Assembly (NCBI RefSeq): GCF_000720425.1
Contig: NZ_JOAJ01000010.1
Location: 266,922 to 330,921 of the forward strand
Reading direction: 5' to 3'
Length of the DNA stretch: 64,000 bases
Source of the DNA: Nocardia rhamnosiphila NBRC 108938
GTDB lineage: Bacteria > Actinomycetota > Actinomycetes > Mycobacteriales > Mycobacteriaceae
Part shown: piece by piece, positions 35,437 to 45,210 of the stretch
Layout of the letters: every line of letters starts with the position of its first letter
Numbering within the stretch: the first letter of the stretch is position 1
Translations under genes and position numbers: made by a program
Notes under the pieces: generated by a model
The model's database searches: none
Seen by the model: only the letters and a program-made list of their open reading frames with translations
What the model was told of the DNA's origin: nothing

Positions 35437-36693
35437 TCAGGCGCCGGCCGGAAGCTCGGCGCGCGTCTCGGCCACCACGTCCTCGCCCGGTGAGATCAGT
35501 CCACTGACGCGCCGGCCGGCCGCGGCGGCGGCCAATACCCGGTGTACCCCCGAGGCAGTGTGCTCCCAGGAGAACTCACGCGCCCGAGCCCGGGCCTTCT
35601 CGCCCATGATCGTGCGCGCGGCCGCGTCGTCCAGTAGTTCGCCGACCGTGGCAGCCAGCTGATCGACGTCGTCGGCCAGCACCCCGGTCACGCCGTCGAC
35701 GATGGAATCGGTGAGGCCGCGCGACGAGCGGTAACCGACAGTGGGCACGCCGTGCTGGGCTGCCTCGATGACCGCCAGCCCCCAGCCCTCTTTACGGGAG
35801 GGCAGGACGTGCACCCAGGCGCGGGCGAGCAGTTCGTGTTTACGGCCCTCGTCGACGTGGCCGTGGAAGGTCACCGCGTCGGCGATACCGAGGGCAGCGG
35901 CCTGATCCCGCAGTTTGTCGGCCCACCAGCCGCCGCCGATCACGTCCAGCCGCACCTCGGGGATCCGGGAGCGCAACCGGGCGACAGCGGTGAGCGCGTC
36001 CTCGATCTGTTTGTGCGGGACGAGCCGCGACAGCACCACCACGCGGGGTTCGGTCGAACGGACGACCGCGCTGCCCGTCGGCACGTGCGCGGGGACCGGT
36101 TCCGCCCCGTTACGGACCACCGCGATCCGGGATCGGTCGACGCCGAGCGTCGCCAGTTCCTCGGCCGAGGGCAGGGAGACGGTGAGGTACTGGTCGGCGC
36201 GGTGCACCCGGGGCGAGAGCGCCGATTCGATCCACCAGCCGATCCGGCCGACGAGCGCACCGGCCACCGGCCACTGCTCCCGGTGCCCGTGATGGACCAG
36301 CACCACCGAGGGCACACCGGAGACCAGCCGGGCGAAGAAAGGGATGCCGTTCTGTGTATCGATCACGGCCTCGGGGCGGATGCCGCGCAGCGGGCCGATA
36401 CCGCACCGGCCCAGCGCGATGGCGGCCAGCGCGCGCGGATACACCGAGAACCGGCCCCCGCCCCGGCTGATCTCGATACCGTCGATCCGCTCCCGTTTGG
36501 GCGCACCCCGGTAGCGGGCGGTACGCAGCGTCACCTTCACACCGCGGGCGGCGAGGTGCGCGCCGACCTGTTCCAGGTACCGCTCGCTACCGCCGCCCTG
36601 TGGATGACCGGTATCACGCCAGCAGAGCAGGAGTACTTCGCGCACGTGGGGGTTCTCCGGTGGGCTCGGGTCCCGCGCACGGGACATGGGCAT
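35437..36693 (-). CDS. Glycosyltransferase family 4 protein
   Basis: A 418-residue GT-B fold enzyme of the cytoplasm or membrane surface. The N-terminal domain begins VLLLCWRDTGHPQGGGSERY, an acceptor-side glycine-rich loop. The C-terminal domain has VVVLSRLVPHKQIEDALTAV and the nucleotide-sugar motif SRKEGWGLAVIEAAQHG (E-x7-E). Donor and acceptor are unknown. A GTG at 36645 preceded by GGAGA is an equally good start and would remove 16 hydrophilic residues. The counterpart remembered in M. tuberculosis is Rv0225, next to the same methyltransferase, so an envelope-glycan role is likely. Confidence 0.88.
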   Translation of the reverse strand: MPMSRARDPSPPENPHVREVLLLCWRDTGHPQGGGSERYLEQVGAHLAARGVKVTLRTARYRGAPKRERIDGIEISRGGGRFSVYPRALAAIALGRCGIGPLRGIRPEAVIDTQNGIPFFARLVSGVPSVVLVHHGHREQWPVAGALVGRIGWWIESALSPRVHRADQYLTVSLPSAEELATLGVDRSRIAVVRNGAEPVPAHVPTGSAVVRSTEPRVVVLSRLVPHKQIEDALTAVARLRSRIPEVRLDVIGGGWWADKLRDQAAALGIADAVTFHGHVDEGRKHELLARAWVHVLPSRKEGWGLAVIEAAQHGVPTVGYRSSRGLTDSIVDGVTGVLADDVDQLAATVGELLDDAAARTIMGEKARARAREFSWEHTASGVHRVLAAAAAGRRVSGLISPGEDVVAETRAELPAGA

Positions 36694-36892
36694 CGCGGTA
36701 CACCTTAACGCTCGAGCGTGTCCGGCAAGTCGCCCACCTGCGTGTCCATTCGGTATCGAAGACCTCGCGGCGGGGTTTACCGGCTGCGAAATCTGTCATC
36801 GTTCACAATGTGCGAAACTCGGCATCGTGCTCGACGCCGAGGAATCAGCTGTGGACCGGATTTCGCCCGAGACGGGCGGCGACGCCGATACC

Positions 36893-37693
36893 ATGCCCCG
36901 GCCCGGTTCCGCCGGCTCCCCGGCCCGGTCGGTGCCGAGGCGTTTCCGCTTCGCGCGTCGCGCCTCGGTGCGCCGGTCACTGCGCCTGCTGCACAGTTTC
37001 CGTTTCGAACAGACCGATCCCGCGCGCTTCTACGGCGGTATCGCCACCGACAGCGCTCATCTGCTCGCCGATTTCTACGCCGACCTCACCGGCCGCGATC
37101 TCGCCGGCGCCACCGTCCTCGATGTCGGCGGCGGTCCCGGCTACTTCGCCGACGAGTTCGCCCGAGCCGGTGCCCGCTATATCCCGGTGGAACCCGATCC
37201 CTCGGAGATGCACGCTGCCGGTATCTCGGTACCGGCCGCGGTTCGCGGCTCCGGGATGGCGCTGCCGTTCCGGGACGACGCGGTCGACATCTGTTTCTCG
37301 TCCAATGTCGCCGAGCACGTACCGGATCCGTGGCGGATGGCCGACGAAATGGTCCGGGTCACCCGGCCCGGCGGCATGATCGTGCTGTCCTACACGGTGT
37401 GGCTCGGACCGTTCGGCGGCCACGAGACCGGACCCTGGCACTATCTCGGCGGGGAGTACGCCGCCCGCCGGTATCGGCGCCGGCACGGCAAGGAGCCGAA
37501 GAACCGTTTCGGCACCTCGCTGTTCGCAGTCCGGGCGGCAGACGGAGTGCGCTGGTCGCACCGCACATCGGCGCACGTCTTCGCGCTGTTCCCCCGTTAC
37601 CACCCCCGCTGGGCCTGGTGGCTGGTGCGGGTACCCGGCATCCGAGAGCTACTGGTCAGCAATCTCGTGGTCGTCGCGACCAAACCAGGCTGA
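36893..37693 (+). CDS. SAM-dependent methyltransferase (class I, methyltransf_11 type)
   Basis: A 266-residue methyltransferase. The SAM motif is VLDVGGGPGYFADEFARAG near residue 78, followed by YIPVEPDPSEMHAAG and the motif around PFRDDAVDICFSSNVAEHVP. It resembles Rv0224c, a mycobacterial gene next to the same glycosyltransferase. The start is uncertain: the frame is open back to 36686, and GTG codons at 36824 and 36851 are alternatives; the ATG at 36893 fits the family start. It is divergent from the GT4 gene. The substrate is unknown; a sugar or lipid of the envelope is plausible. Confidence 0.87.
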   Translation: MPRPGSAGSPARSVPRRFRFARRASVRRSLRLLHSFRFEQTDPARFYGGIATDSAHLLADFYADLTGRDLAGATVLDVGGGPGYFADEFARAGARYIPVEPDPSEMHAAGISVPAAVRGSGMALPFRDDAVDICFSSNVAEHVPDPWRMADEMVRVTRPGGMIVLSYTVWLGPFGGHETGPWHYLGGEYAARRYRRRHGKEPKNRFGTSLFAVRAADGVRWSHRTSAHVFALFPRYHPRWAWWLVRVPGIRELLVSNLVVVATKPG

Positions 37694-37696
37694 GGA

Positions 37697-38011
37697 CTAC
37701 AGCGCCACCTGCGCCCGGCTGCGGCCCATCCGGCCGCGCCAGCCGCTGCGCACCACCGGTTCGGCTCTGGTCCAGGGTGATTCCTGAATGGCCAGGCCGA
37801 CGGTTTCGAGAGTGGTGAGCCCCATGAGATCGGCCAGTCCACCGACCATTGCCACGGCTTCGGCGGCCTGAATGGCCGCTATCGCCTGCTCGGTGGTGAG
37901 GGTCCGTCCCGGTAGGAATGAGACGACCCAGCCGCCGCTGCCAACGCTTTTCGCTTGATGGTCGGTCTGGTCGCTGGTCATCAACGCCCGGCCGATCACT
38001 TGCACCGCCAT
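37697..38011 (-). CDS. Small conserved-looking protein of unknown function
   Basis: A 104-residue soluble protein with LPGRTLTTEQAIAAIQAAEA and VGGLADLMGLTTLETVGLAI, predicted helical, and an Arg-rich tail. No family recognised. The ATG at 38011 follows GGGAGAGG at about six bases; a second ATG ten codons inside is possible. It is convergent with the methyltransferase, stop codons three bases apart. Confidence 0.6.
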   Translation of the reverse strand: MAVQVIGRALMTSDQTDHQAKSVGSGGWVVSFLPGRTLTTEQAIAAIQAAEAVAMVGGLADLMGLTTLETVGLAIQESPWTRAEPVVRSGWRGRMGRSRAQVAL

Positions 38012-38346
38012 GAACGCCTCTCCCAATCGCGGGTATTCGGTTCGATGAATGGAGCGAGCTGATATCTGGCTAACATCATGCGCCCTCCAGCAACAAAACG
38101 CAATAGTGCGTTCGATGAAACACGAACCAGGAGGTCGGATTTCGTGGCCTGCGGCTACCTGCGACAACCGCTCACCGACGGCCCACGCGCAGAACGGAGA
38201 TCGCGAGTTCACCTCGCGCACAACGCAACACCCGCGGAACCCGAAAGTTTGCCACAGCGCCCGATTTCCGCCGCGCAGAAACGCCGGTCAGGCGAAATAT
38301 GACCTACGCCAGCCGATCCCGGGCACGAGAAAATCCGTGTAGCGAA
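38012..38346. other. Intergenic stretch between two small minus-strand genes
   Basis: About 335 bases with no supported gene, less GC-rich than the surroundings near 38060-38130, compatible with a promoter for the gene ending at 37697. No hairpin or repeat was recognised. Confidence 0.45.
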
Positions 38347-38529
38347 CTAATCGGTGGCCGGCAGCGCCCGGACAACGGGTGCGCCGCGGTGAGCCGGATC
38401 GCCGTGCGCGACCACGTCGACCCGCCAGCCGACCGGAAGAACCGCACGCAACCGCCGCACTGCGCGGCATAGCGGCGTACTGACCAGCACACTGTCGAAG
38501 CATTCCGGGGTCGTGAACTCGTCGGCCAT
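38347..38529 (-). CDS. Very small hypothetical protein
   Basis: A 60-residue protein beginning MADEFTTPECFDSVLVSTPL and ending in VVRALPATD. It is preceded by GAGAGGTGG, somewhat far from the ATG. Codon use fits the organism. No homologue is recognised, so this is a tentative call. Confidence 0.4.
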   Translation of the reverse strand: MADEFTTPECFDSVLVSTPLCRAVRRLRAVLPVGWRVDVVAHGDPAHRGAPVVRALPATD

Positions 38530-38716
38530 GTTCCAACCACCTCTCAGGGGTGATCGGCTCGGCCACGGATAACGACGGCGGGAGCCGATCGGGCGATATC
38601 GGGACGTCCAATCGGGGAATGCGTGGTCTGAGATCCAGGACACATCCAGAGTAAGGCACCCGAGGTCCCCGGGCCCGCCCCGCCATACCTGCGCCGGTTA
38701 CCGCCCGCGATACGAC

Positions 38717-38752
38717 GCGACCCGCGGCGAACAAGTGTTCGCCGCGGGTCGC
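38717..38752 (-). terminator. Terminator of pckG
   Basis: Perfect 16-base arms GCGACCCGCGGCGAAC and its complement around AAGT, 50 bases beyond the PEP carboxykinase stop. Confidence 0.85.
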
Positions 38753-38802
38753 GGAGAGGAATCGGTACGGTCACCCGGACAAGGCCCGGACGACCGCCGC
38801 GC

Positions 38803-40635
38803 TCACTGCACGCGCTGTTTGAGTGCCTCGAACTCGTCGCGCACACCGGAGGGCAGCTTGTCGCCGACGAACTCGAACCACTCCTCGATGAGCGGGATCT
38901 CGGCCCGCCATTCGTCCACGTTCACCGCGAGCGCCGCGTCGACATCCGCGGCTTCCACGTCCAGGCCGGCCAGATCCATCTGCGCGGCGGTCGGCACATG
39001 ACCGATCGCGGTGCTCTCGGCCTCTGCGGAACCCTCGATGCGGCCGACGATCCACTCCAGCACCCGGGAGTTCTCGCCGAAGCCCGGCCACAGGAAACGG
39101 CCGTCGTCACCGCGCCGGAACCAGTTCACGTAGAAGATCTTGGGCAGTTTGGCCGCGTCGGCGTTCTTGCCGAGATTGATCCAGTGCCCCAGGTAGTCGC
39201 CCACGTGGTAGCCGAGGAACGGCAGCATGGCCATCGGGTCCCGGCGGACGGTACCGACCTTGCCCTCGGCCGCCGCGGTCTGCTCCGACGACAGCGTGGC
39301 GCCCATGAACACACCGTGCTGCCAATCGAAGGATTCGGTCACCAGCGGCACCGTGGTCTTGCGCCGGCCGCCGAACAGGATCGCCGAGATCGGCACACCC
39401 TGGGGGTCGTCCCATTCGGGCGCCAGGGTCGGGCACTGCGACATGGGAGTGCAGTACCGGGAGTTGGGGTGCGCGGCCAGCGTCTCGGTATCCCGCAGGT
39501 ACCAGTCGTTGCCCTTCCAGTCGATCAGATGATCGGGCTCACCCTCGAGGCCCTCCCACCACACATCGTTGTCGTCGGTGCGGGCGACATTGGTGTAGAC
39601 GGTGTTGCCCGCCTCCAGCGTCTCCATGGCGTTGGGGTTGGACGAACGGTTGGTGCCGGGCGCGACACCGAAGAAACCGAACTCGGGGTTCACCGCGTAG
39701 AGGCGGCCGTCCTTGCCGAACCGCATCCAGGCGATATCGTCGCCCAGGGTCTCCGCGCGCCAGCCCGGCACGGTCGGCTGGATCATGGCGAGGTTGGTCT
39801 TACCGCAGGCGCTCGGGAACGCCGCCGCGATGTAGTAGGCCTTGTTCTCCGGGGAGATCAGCTTGAGGATCAGCATGTGCTCGGCCAGCCAGCCCTCGTC
39901 GTGGGCCATGGCCGAGGCGATCCGCAGCGAGTAGCACTTCTTGCCCAGCAGCGCGTTGCCGCCGTAGCCGGAGCCGTAGCTCCAGATCTCCCGGTCCTCG
40001 GGGAAATGGGTGATGTATTTCGTGTCGTTGCACGGCCACGGGACATCGGACTGGCCCTCGGCCAGCGGCGCGCCCACCGAATGCAGTGCTTTCACGAAGG
40101 GCCGATCCGTGCCCAGCAGCTCCAGCGCCGCCCGGCCCATCCGGGTCATCACCCGCATGGACACCACGACGTATTCCGAGTCGGTGATCTCGACACCCAG
40201 CTTGGGGTCCTCGGCACCGAGTGGGCCCATGCAGAACGGCACCACGTACATGGTGCGGCCCTTCATCGAGCCCCGGTAGAGCTCGGTCATGGTGGCCCGC
40301 ATCTCCGCGGGATCGACCCAGTTGTTCGTGGGGCCGGCGTCGGCCGCGGACTTCGAACAGATGTAGGTGCGCGATTCGACCCGGGCCACGTCGGAAGGAT
40401 CGGATAAGGCCAGGAACGAGTTCGGCTTCTTCTTCTCGTCGAGCTTGCGGAAGGTGCCCGCCTCGACGAGCTGGGTGGTGAGCCGATCCCATTCGGCGTC
40501 GGAACCGTCCGCCCAGACGACTCGATCCGGCTGAGTCAGTTCGGCGACCTCCTGAACCCAGGCGAGCAGTTCGCTGTGTTCGGTCGGCGCGGTGCCGTCG
40601 GATCCACGAAGACCGGGAATGGTCGCTGAGGTCAT
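38803..40635 (-). CDS. pckG: Phosphoenolpyruvate carboxykinase (GTP)
   Basis: A 610-residue gluconeogenic enzyme interconverting oxaloacetate and PEP with GTP/GDP. The GTP-class P-loop [12 protein letters not shown] begins at residue 273 with the active-site Cys277. Other conserved parts include [11 protein letters not shown], the [16 protein letters not shown] segment and the metal-binding region before it. The length (about 610) is that of GTP-type enzymes, not the ATP type. The ATG follows AGGAGAG. It is transcribed alone with its own terminator, next to the dynamin-like pair, as remembered for mycobacterial pckA (Rv0211). Confidence 0.96.
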   Translation of the reverse strand: MTSATIPGLRGSDGTAPTEHSELLAWVQEVAELTQPDRVVWADGSDAEWDRLTTQLVEAGTFRKLDEKKKPNSFLALSDPSDVARVESRTYICSKSAADAGPTNNWVDPAEMRATMTELYRGSMKGRTMYVVPFCMGPLGAEDPKLGVEITDSEYVVVSMRVMTRMGRAALELLGTDRPFVKALHSVGAPLAEGQSDVPWPCNDTKYITHFPEDREIWSYGSGYGGNALLGKKCYSLRIASAMAHDEGWLAEHMLILKLISPENKAYYIAAAFPSACGKTNLAMIQPTVPGWRAETLGDDIAWMRFGKDGRLYAVNPEFGFFGVAPGTNRSSNPNAMETLEAGNTVYTNVARTDDNDVWWEGLEGEPDHLIDWKGNDWYLRDTETLAAHPNSRYCTPMSQCPTLAPEWDDPQGVPISAILFGGRRKTTVPLVTESFDWQHGVFMGATLSSEQTAAAEGKVGTVRRDPMAMLPFLGYHVGDYLGHWINLGKNADAAKLPKIFYVNWFRRGDDGRFLWPGFGENSRVLEWIVGRIEGSAEAESTAIGHVPTAAQMDLAGLDVEAADVDAALAVNVDEWRAEIPLIEEWFEFVGDKLPSGVRDEFEALKQRVQ

Positions 40636-40877
40636 GAAAACTCTCCTGAAATGGGCGGCGAAGAATGCTTCCGCCCTGGCCCTTGGGCCCGTGACCAGCG
40701 CGAAAACACCTAGCGCCACCATTGGCGGGTAAGGCTTCCGCAACGGTCCATTCTGTGCACCGCCGGATCGAGGCAGTGTACTGAGGCGCGAAGCGGACGC
40801 CCAGGTTCCTGTCTAGAGGTTAACGCGGTATTGCGCCCCCTATGGAAGCGGGTTGCCGATCAATAGGGGTGGACAAA

Positions 40878-42428
40878 CTATTTTCCGGCCATAGGGGCCC
40901 ACTGGTCCAGTATCTGCCGGTCACGGGCACACGCGGCGAGTCGGCCGGGCTGTCCGGTGGTGGCCCGGCGCAATGCCGCCTCCAGCTCGGCGACCCGCCG
41001 GTCCACCTCGACCATGCCGGCCGCCGCGGCCCGCACCATTTCGTCGGAAAGGTCGGATTCCGTCTCCACCAGCGCGGTCACCGCTCGCTGCTCGAGCTGG
41101 GCTTTCACATTCGCCACCGCGTCGGCGACCCAGTGTCGCAGATGATCGCGGTCGGCGAGCTGGCGGCGCGCCCGCACCACCCACGCGGCCGCGCCCGCCC
41201 CGAGCAACAGGGTCACCGGCACGCTCGCGGCGTCCAATGCCGGTACCAGCGCGAGCGGCGACACCATCAGCCGTCCCAGACCCACCCCGGCCGAAGCGCC
41301 CAGCACGATCATCAGGTGATCTTCGACACCCCCGCGCCGGGGTTGCGGATCCGGACCGAGCATGGGCGCGGGCTCGTACCGCGGTGCGGGGGGCCCCGCC
41401 GCGGGAGGGAGGCTCGCCGGGTGCGCGGCGGCCGCCCGCGCCCGTAGTTCGGCCAGCCGGGCGGCGATATCCAGATCCACCGTCCCGGTCAGCTGCCCGA
41501 CCGCCTGCCGTAGCCGCTCCGGGAAGTCGCGCCGGCCCGCGCGATCCATGCTGTCCAGTTCGGCCCGGGCCTCCGCGTGCAGTGCCCGGACCCGGGAGCC
41601 GACCAGGGTGAGCAGATCCACCCGGGCCAGGTTGATCTGGGCCCGCAAAGTGGACACCGCCACCGCGCGCCCGCCGTCGCGATCGGCGAGCAGCCGGGCC
41701 CGCTCCGCCCGCAGCAGCTCCACCTCGGTACCCGACCGGAGCTGCGCTTCCTCCTGCATGATGCGTTGCCGGGTTCCGGCGACCACCTGGGCGAGGGCCG
41801 CCGCGCGGCGAGCGCCCGCGGTCGCGGTATCGGTGGTGAGCGCGACCAGGCGGGTGTGCAGCGCGGCCAGCCCGGAACGATCGAGCAGCGTCGAATCGGC
41901 CCCGGCCCGCGCGGCCCGGGCCAACCGGGCCGATACCGGCACGATCTCGCAGTCCAGCTCCGCGGCGGCCAGTAGTTCGGCGCTGCGGTCGCGGACCAGC
42001 TGCCAGTCCTTGTGCGCGTCGGTGCCGTTCAGCACCAGCAGTACCCGGGCCCCCTCGGCGCACAGCCGGCGCACCGTATCCAGCTCCGCCGCGCCGATCA
42101 CCACACCGGCGTCGAGGATCAGCAGCACCACACTGCCCGGGGCGGCGCTCACCCACGGATCGGTCGTGGGCGCGCCGAGTTCGATCCGGGGCTCGATCCG
42201 GGTCAGTTCGGTGCGCAGCAGCGCGGTGTTCGCGTCGTCGGCGCCGATGAGCCGGACCTCGGCCGCGCCGCCGGCGACCGGCATCGTGCGCAACAACGCC
42301 ATACCCTGCGGATTCCAGCGCGCCACCACCTCGGCCACGACGTCGGGCAGCGTATGCACCGCCGCGATATCCGTGGCCGCCGCGAAACCGGGCGGCCCCG
42401 CCGCCGGGCCCGGGTCAGAGTCCGACAC
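40878..42428 (-). CDS. Dynamin-like protein partner with degenerate G domain and membrane hairpin
   Basis: The product has 516 residues. The N-terminal part follows the layout of a G domain: VRLIGADDANTALLRTEL at the P-loop position without a GxxxxGK motif, then VVLLILDAG, then VLLVLNGTDAH where NKxD is expected. A long helical region follows (LRAERARLLADRDGGRAVAV), then two hydrophobic stretches near residues 375-425 (LGASAGVGLGRLMVSPLALV and VPVTLLLGAGAAAW), and a final helical bundle. This is the plan of a bacterial dynamin-like protein whose GTPase site has decayed. It overlaps its upstream partner gene by 14 bases. It would correspond to Rv0210 by position. Function unknown; dynamin-likeness is inference. 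Confidence 0.65.
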   Translation of the reverse strand: MSDSDPGPAAGPPGFAAATDIAAVHTLPDVVAEVVARWNPQGMALLRTMPVAGGAAEVRLIGADDANTALLRTELTRIEPRIELGAPTTDPWVSAAPGSVVLLILDAGVVIGAAELDTVRRLCAEGARVLLVLNGTDAHKDWQLVRDRSAELLAAAELDCEIVPVSARLARAARAGADSTLLDRSGLAALHTRLVALTTDTATAGARRAAALAQVVAGTRQRIMQEEAQLRSGTEVELLRAERARLLADRDGGRAVAVSTLRAQINLARVDLLTLVGSRVRALHAEARAELDSMDRAGRRDFPERLRQAVGQLTGTVDLDIAARLAELRARAAAAHPASLPPAAGPPAPRYEPAPMLGPDPQPRRGGVEDHLMIVLGASAGVGLGRLMVSPLALVPALDAASVPVTLLLGAGAAAWVVRARRQLADRDHLRHWVADAVANVKAQLEQRAVTALVETESDLSDEMVRAAAAGMVEVDRRVAELEAALRRATTGQPGRLAACARDRQILDQWAPMAGK

Positions 42429-43539
42429 TGCTCATCCGCTCCCACATCCGGACGTATCCGTTGTGAACCCGGATCGCCGCGCGGCGCGCGCCCGGCGCCA
42501 TATCCCCGGCCACCACCGCCCGCCACCGGATGGCGCGGGCCAGCGCGTCGTCGGCGTCCTCGGGTTCGGGGCGGGGATAGCCCGCGGCCAGATGGGCGAC
42601 CTCCGGGGCGACCAGCCCGCCGCACAGCGCCAGCCACTTGGCCTCGTCGGTGTCCAGGTATTCGGTGATCAGTGCCCGCGCCCGGCTGTTCCCGTGCGGT
42701 ACGGCACGCGCCGCCAGCCGGGTCAGTTCATCGATCAGCACCCCCGCCCGCCGTGCTATCGCCTGCCGATAGCGCTGACCGAGCAGCTGGGCCACCGGGT
42801 CGACCCCGCTGACGGTGTGCAGGATCTGCAGCACGGTCTGCGGGGCGAGATCCGGGTCGCGTTCCAGGGCGGCCAGTACACAGGCCAGCCCGTACAGATC
42901 CCAGCGTTCGAGCAGTTCCGTGCGTTCGGCGGTATCGGGGCCCACCGCCGGCGAGACGAAGGCCTCGGCGGACAGGGCCGCCGCGATACCGGACTGCGCC
43001 AGCCGGCGCAGCAGCGCCAGATCGGTTTCCTGGAAGGCCCCGGAAACGGTCCGCGCGGCCAGCGAACCCACCATCGGGAACGCGGGCAGCCGGAACTCCC
43101 GGCCGAACTGCCGGGCCGCGCCCACCGCGTCCGCCCAGCCGGTGCCGATCGCGTCGGCCTTGTTCACCACCAGAATCGTGCGTTCCGGGCGCAGCGACCC
43201 GAGCAATCGCCGATCACCCGGAGAGGGGGTGCTGGCCAGGACGTAGACGACGATATCGGCGTCGAGCACCGGATCGGGGAAGCCCGGTTCGTCGACGGGC
43301 GCGGTCTCGACCGCCTGCTGCAGTCCCAGTGCCCGGGCCACGGTGGTGCGACCCGACCGGGCGCGCCCGGCGACCTGCGCGCGCGGCAGGGTCCGCCAGC
43401 GCTGCATCGCCACCTCGATACCGTTCGCGATACCCGCGTCGGCCCCATCACCCATCCGGAGCGTGGAGATCAGCCGGTCCAGCGGATCCCCGGCCCCGGC
43501 CTCCCGCAGATACCTGTCCGATTCCTCGACTGCCGACAT
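42415..43539 (-). CDS. Dynamin-like P-loop GTPase-type protein
   Basis: The product has 374 residues. Its G-domain motifs in order are a P-loop AGRARSGRTT with Gly58, Gly63, Arg64 and Thr65 (Arg replaces the usual Lys), DEPG as the Walker-B/G3 type, and VVNKADAIG (G4). The remainder is helical with little membrane character (LTRLAARAVPHGNSRARALI). The ATG at 43539 follows GAAGGGGG. It precedes and overlaps the degenerate partner gene, so both are made together. The arrangement recalls paired bacterial dynamin-like proteins, and Rv0209 by position. Whether it hydrolyses GTP is uncertain because of the Lys-to-Arg change. Confidence 0.65.
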   Translation of the reverse strand: MSAVEESDRYLREAGAGDPLDRLISTLRMGDGADAGIANGIEVAMQRWRTLPRAQVAGRARSGRTTVARALGLQQAVETAPVDEPGFPDPVLDADIVVYVLASTPSPGDRRLLGSLRPERTILVVNKADAIGTGWADAVGAARQFGREFRLPAFPMVGSLAARTVSGAFQETDLALLRRLAQSGIAAALSAEAFVSPAVGPDTAERTELLERWDLYGLACVLAALERDPDLAPQTVLQILHTVSGVDPVAQLLGQRYRQAIARRAGVLIDELTRLAARAVPHGNSRARALITEYLDTDEAKWLALCGGLVAPEVAHLAAGYPRPEPEDADDALARAIRWRAVVAGDMAPGARRAAIRVHNGYVRMWERMSSVGL

Positions 43540-43681
43540 GCGCCACACCCCCTTCTTCCGGTGCGCATTGTGTCAGAACCGGGGCCGCTACGCCCCGGGT
43601 GCGGGTGCGTCCGTCCTACCAACGGGTAGCCCCCTACCGGTCCGTTGCGGCCCGGAACCGGCCATGCTGGACAATAGGGCT

Positions 43682-44482
43682 GTGAACGACGCTGTGCACC
43701 CCAGCTCCGAGTCCGTTCCGGTCGCCCTCTCGGAAAACTCCGGCGATACCGGAGACCGGCGGCGACGGCATGCCGGTTCCCGGCTCTACCCCCGGGTCAC
43801 CAGCTTCCGGTCCCGGCGCGGCGCACTCACCCCCAACCAGCAGAAATCCTGGGATCGCAGCTGGCCGGTGCTCGGCCGGGAGGTCGCCGACGAACCGCTC
43901 GACGCCGAGGCGTGGTTCGGCCGCTCGGCACCCCTGGTCATCGAGATCGGGTGCGGTACCGGGACGGCGACCGCCGCCATGGCGCTGGCCGAACCACATC
44001 TGAACCTGATCGGTATCGAGGTCTACCAGCCCGGCCTGGCCCAGCTCGTCCAGCGGATCGAACGCGAGGAGATCGGCAATATCCGGCTGCTGCGCGGTGA
44101 TGCCGTGGACGTGCTGGAGAACATGATTGCTCCCGGATCGCTGACCGGTGTGCGCGTATTCTTCCCGGACCCGTGGCCCAAGGCACGCCACCACAAGCGC
44201 CGGCTGCTGCAACCGGCCACTCTCGCGCTCGTCGCCGATCGGCTACGGCCCGGCGGGATCCTGCACGTGGCGACCGACCACGCCGGGTACGCCGAGCACA
44301 TCGCCGAGGTCGGCGCGACCGAACCCCTGCTCATCGGGTTGAACGGAACCGTGGGGGGAGCCGGTACCGCGCACCGCGACACCGCGCCGATCGGTTTCGA
44401 GCGACCGGTCACCAAATTCGAGAGCAAGGCACACACCGCTGGTAGTGCGATCAACGAGTTCATATGGGGCAAGATCGAATGA
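43682..44482 (+). CDS. trmB: tRNA (guanine-46-N7)-methyltransferase
   Basis: A 266-residue enzyme that makes m7G46 in tRNA variable loops. The SAM site VIEIGCGTGTATAAMALAEP and the family signature VRVFFPDPWPKARHHKRRL are intact, with a basic N-terminal extension (RRRRHAGSRLYPRV). The GTG start at 43682 gives a length near the mycobacterial protein. It is the first gene of a compact operon: its stop overlaps the next start (ATGA), and mmpL3 follows. Confidence 0.95.
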   Translation: MNDAVHPSSESVPVALSENSGDTGDRRRRHAGSRLYPRVTSFRSRRGALTPNQQKSWDRSWPVLGREVADEPLDAEAWFGRSAPLVIEIGCGTGTATAAMALAEPHLNLIGIEVYQPGLAQLVQRIEREEIGNIRLLRGDAVDVLENMIAPGSLTGVRVFFPDPWPKARHHKRRLLQPATLALVADRLRPGGILHVATDHAGYAEHIAEVGATEPLLIGLNGTVGGAGTAHRDTAPIGFERPVTKFESKAHTAGSAINEFIWGKIE

Positions 44483-45210
44483 TGAGCGTCAGTGAGATGG
44501 CCCCGGCCGGCGACGAGGTTGCCGGAAGTCTGCACGAATCCGGCGACGAGTCGGTAGGGCCGGATACGGACGGTCTGCGGCGGGTCCTGCTGGTCTGGGA
44601 CGCGCCGAACCTGGATATGGGACTGGGCGCCATCCTGGGTGGGCGGCCCACCGCCGCGTATCGGCCTCGCTTCGACGCGCTCGGCCGGTGGCTGCTGGCC
44701 CGCACCGCCGAACTCTCCGTCGGCGAGAAGAACCGGCTGGAGCCCGAGGCGACCGTATTCACCAATATCGCCCCCGGCACCGCGGATGTGGTCCGGCCGT
44801 GGGTCGAGGCGCTACGTAATGTCGGTTACGCCGTTTTCGCCAAACCGAAGATCGACGAGGATTCCGATGTCGATTCGGACATGCTCGGCCATATCGCCCA
44901 GCGCACCCGGGGCGCCGGGCTGGCCGGGATCATCGTGGCCTCGGCCGACGGGCAGGCCTTCCGGGAGCCACTGGAGCAACTCGCCTCCGACGGCATCCCG
45001 GTTCAGGTGCTCGGCTTCCGCGAGCACGCGAGTTGGGCAGTAACATCCGATACTCTCGAATTCGTCGACCTCGAGGACATCCCGGGAGTTTTCCGTGAAC
45101 CGCTGCCGCGGGTGAGCCTCGACTCGCTGCCCGACGAGGGTGCCTGGCTGCAGCCGTTCCGGCCGCTGTCGGCGCTGCTCACCTCTCGCCCCGCACAAGG
45201 AGTCGCTTAA
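44479..45210 (+). CDS. NYN-domain protein (PIN-like fold), MmpL3 operon partner
   Basis: The product has 243 residues. VLLVWDAPNLDMGLGAILGG is the N-terminal Asp/Asn motif of NYN domains; DEDSDVDSDMLGHIAQRTRG and IIVASADGQAF hold the further acidic residues. NYN proteins are PIN-fold ribonucleases, so this one may process RNA. The start overlaps the trmB stop and the stop abuts the mmpL3 start. The same trio is conserved in mycobacteria (Rv0208c-Rv0206c), but no direct role in mycolate export is known to me. Confidence 0.85.
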   Translation: MMSVSEMAPAGDEVAGSLHESGDESVGPDTDGLRRVLLVWDAPNLDMGLGAILGGRPTAAYRPRFDALGRWLLARTAELSVGEKNRLEPEATVFTNIAPGTADVVRPWVEALRNVGYAVFAKPKIDEDSDVDSDMLGHIAQRTRGAGLAGIIVASADGQAFREPLEQLASDGIPVQVLGFREHASWAVTSDTLEFVDLEDIPGVFREPLPRVSLDSLPDEGAWLQPFRPLSALLTSRPAQGVA

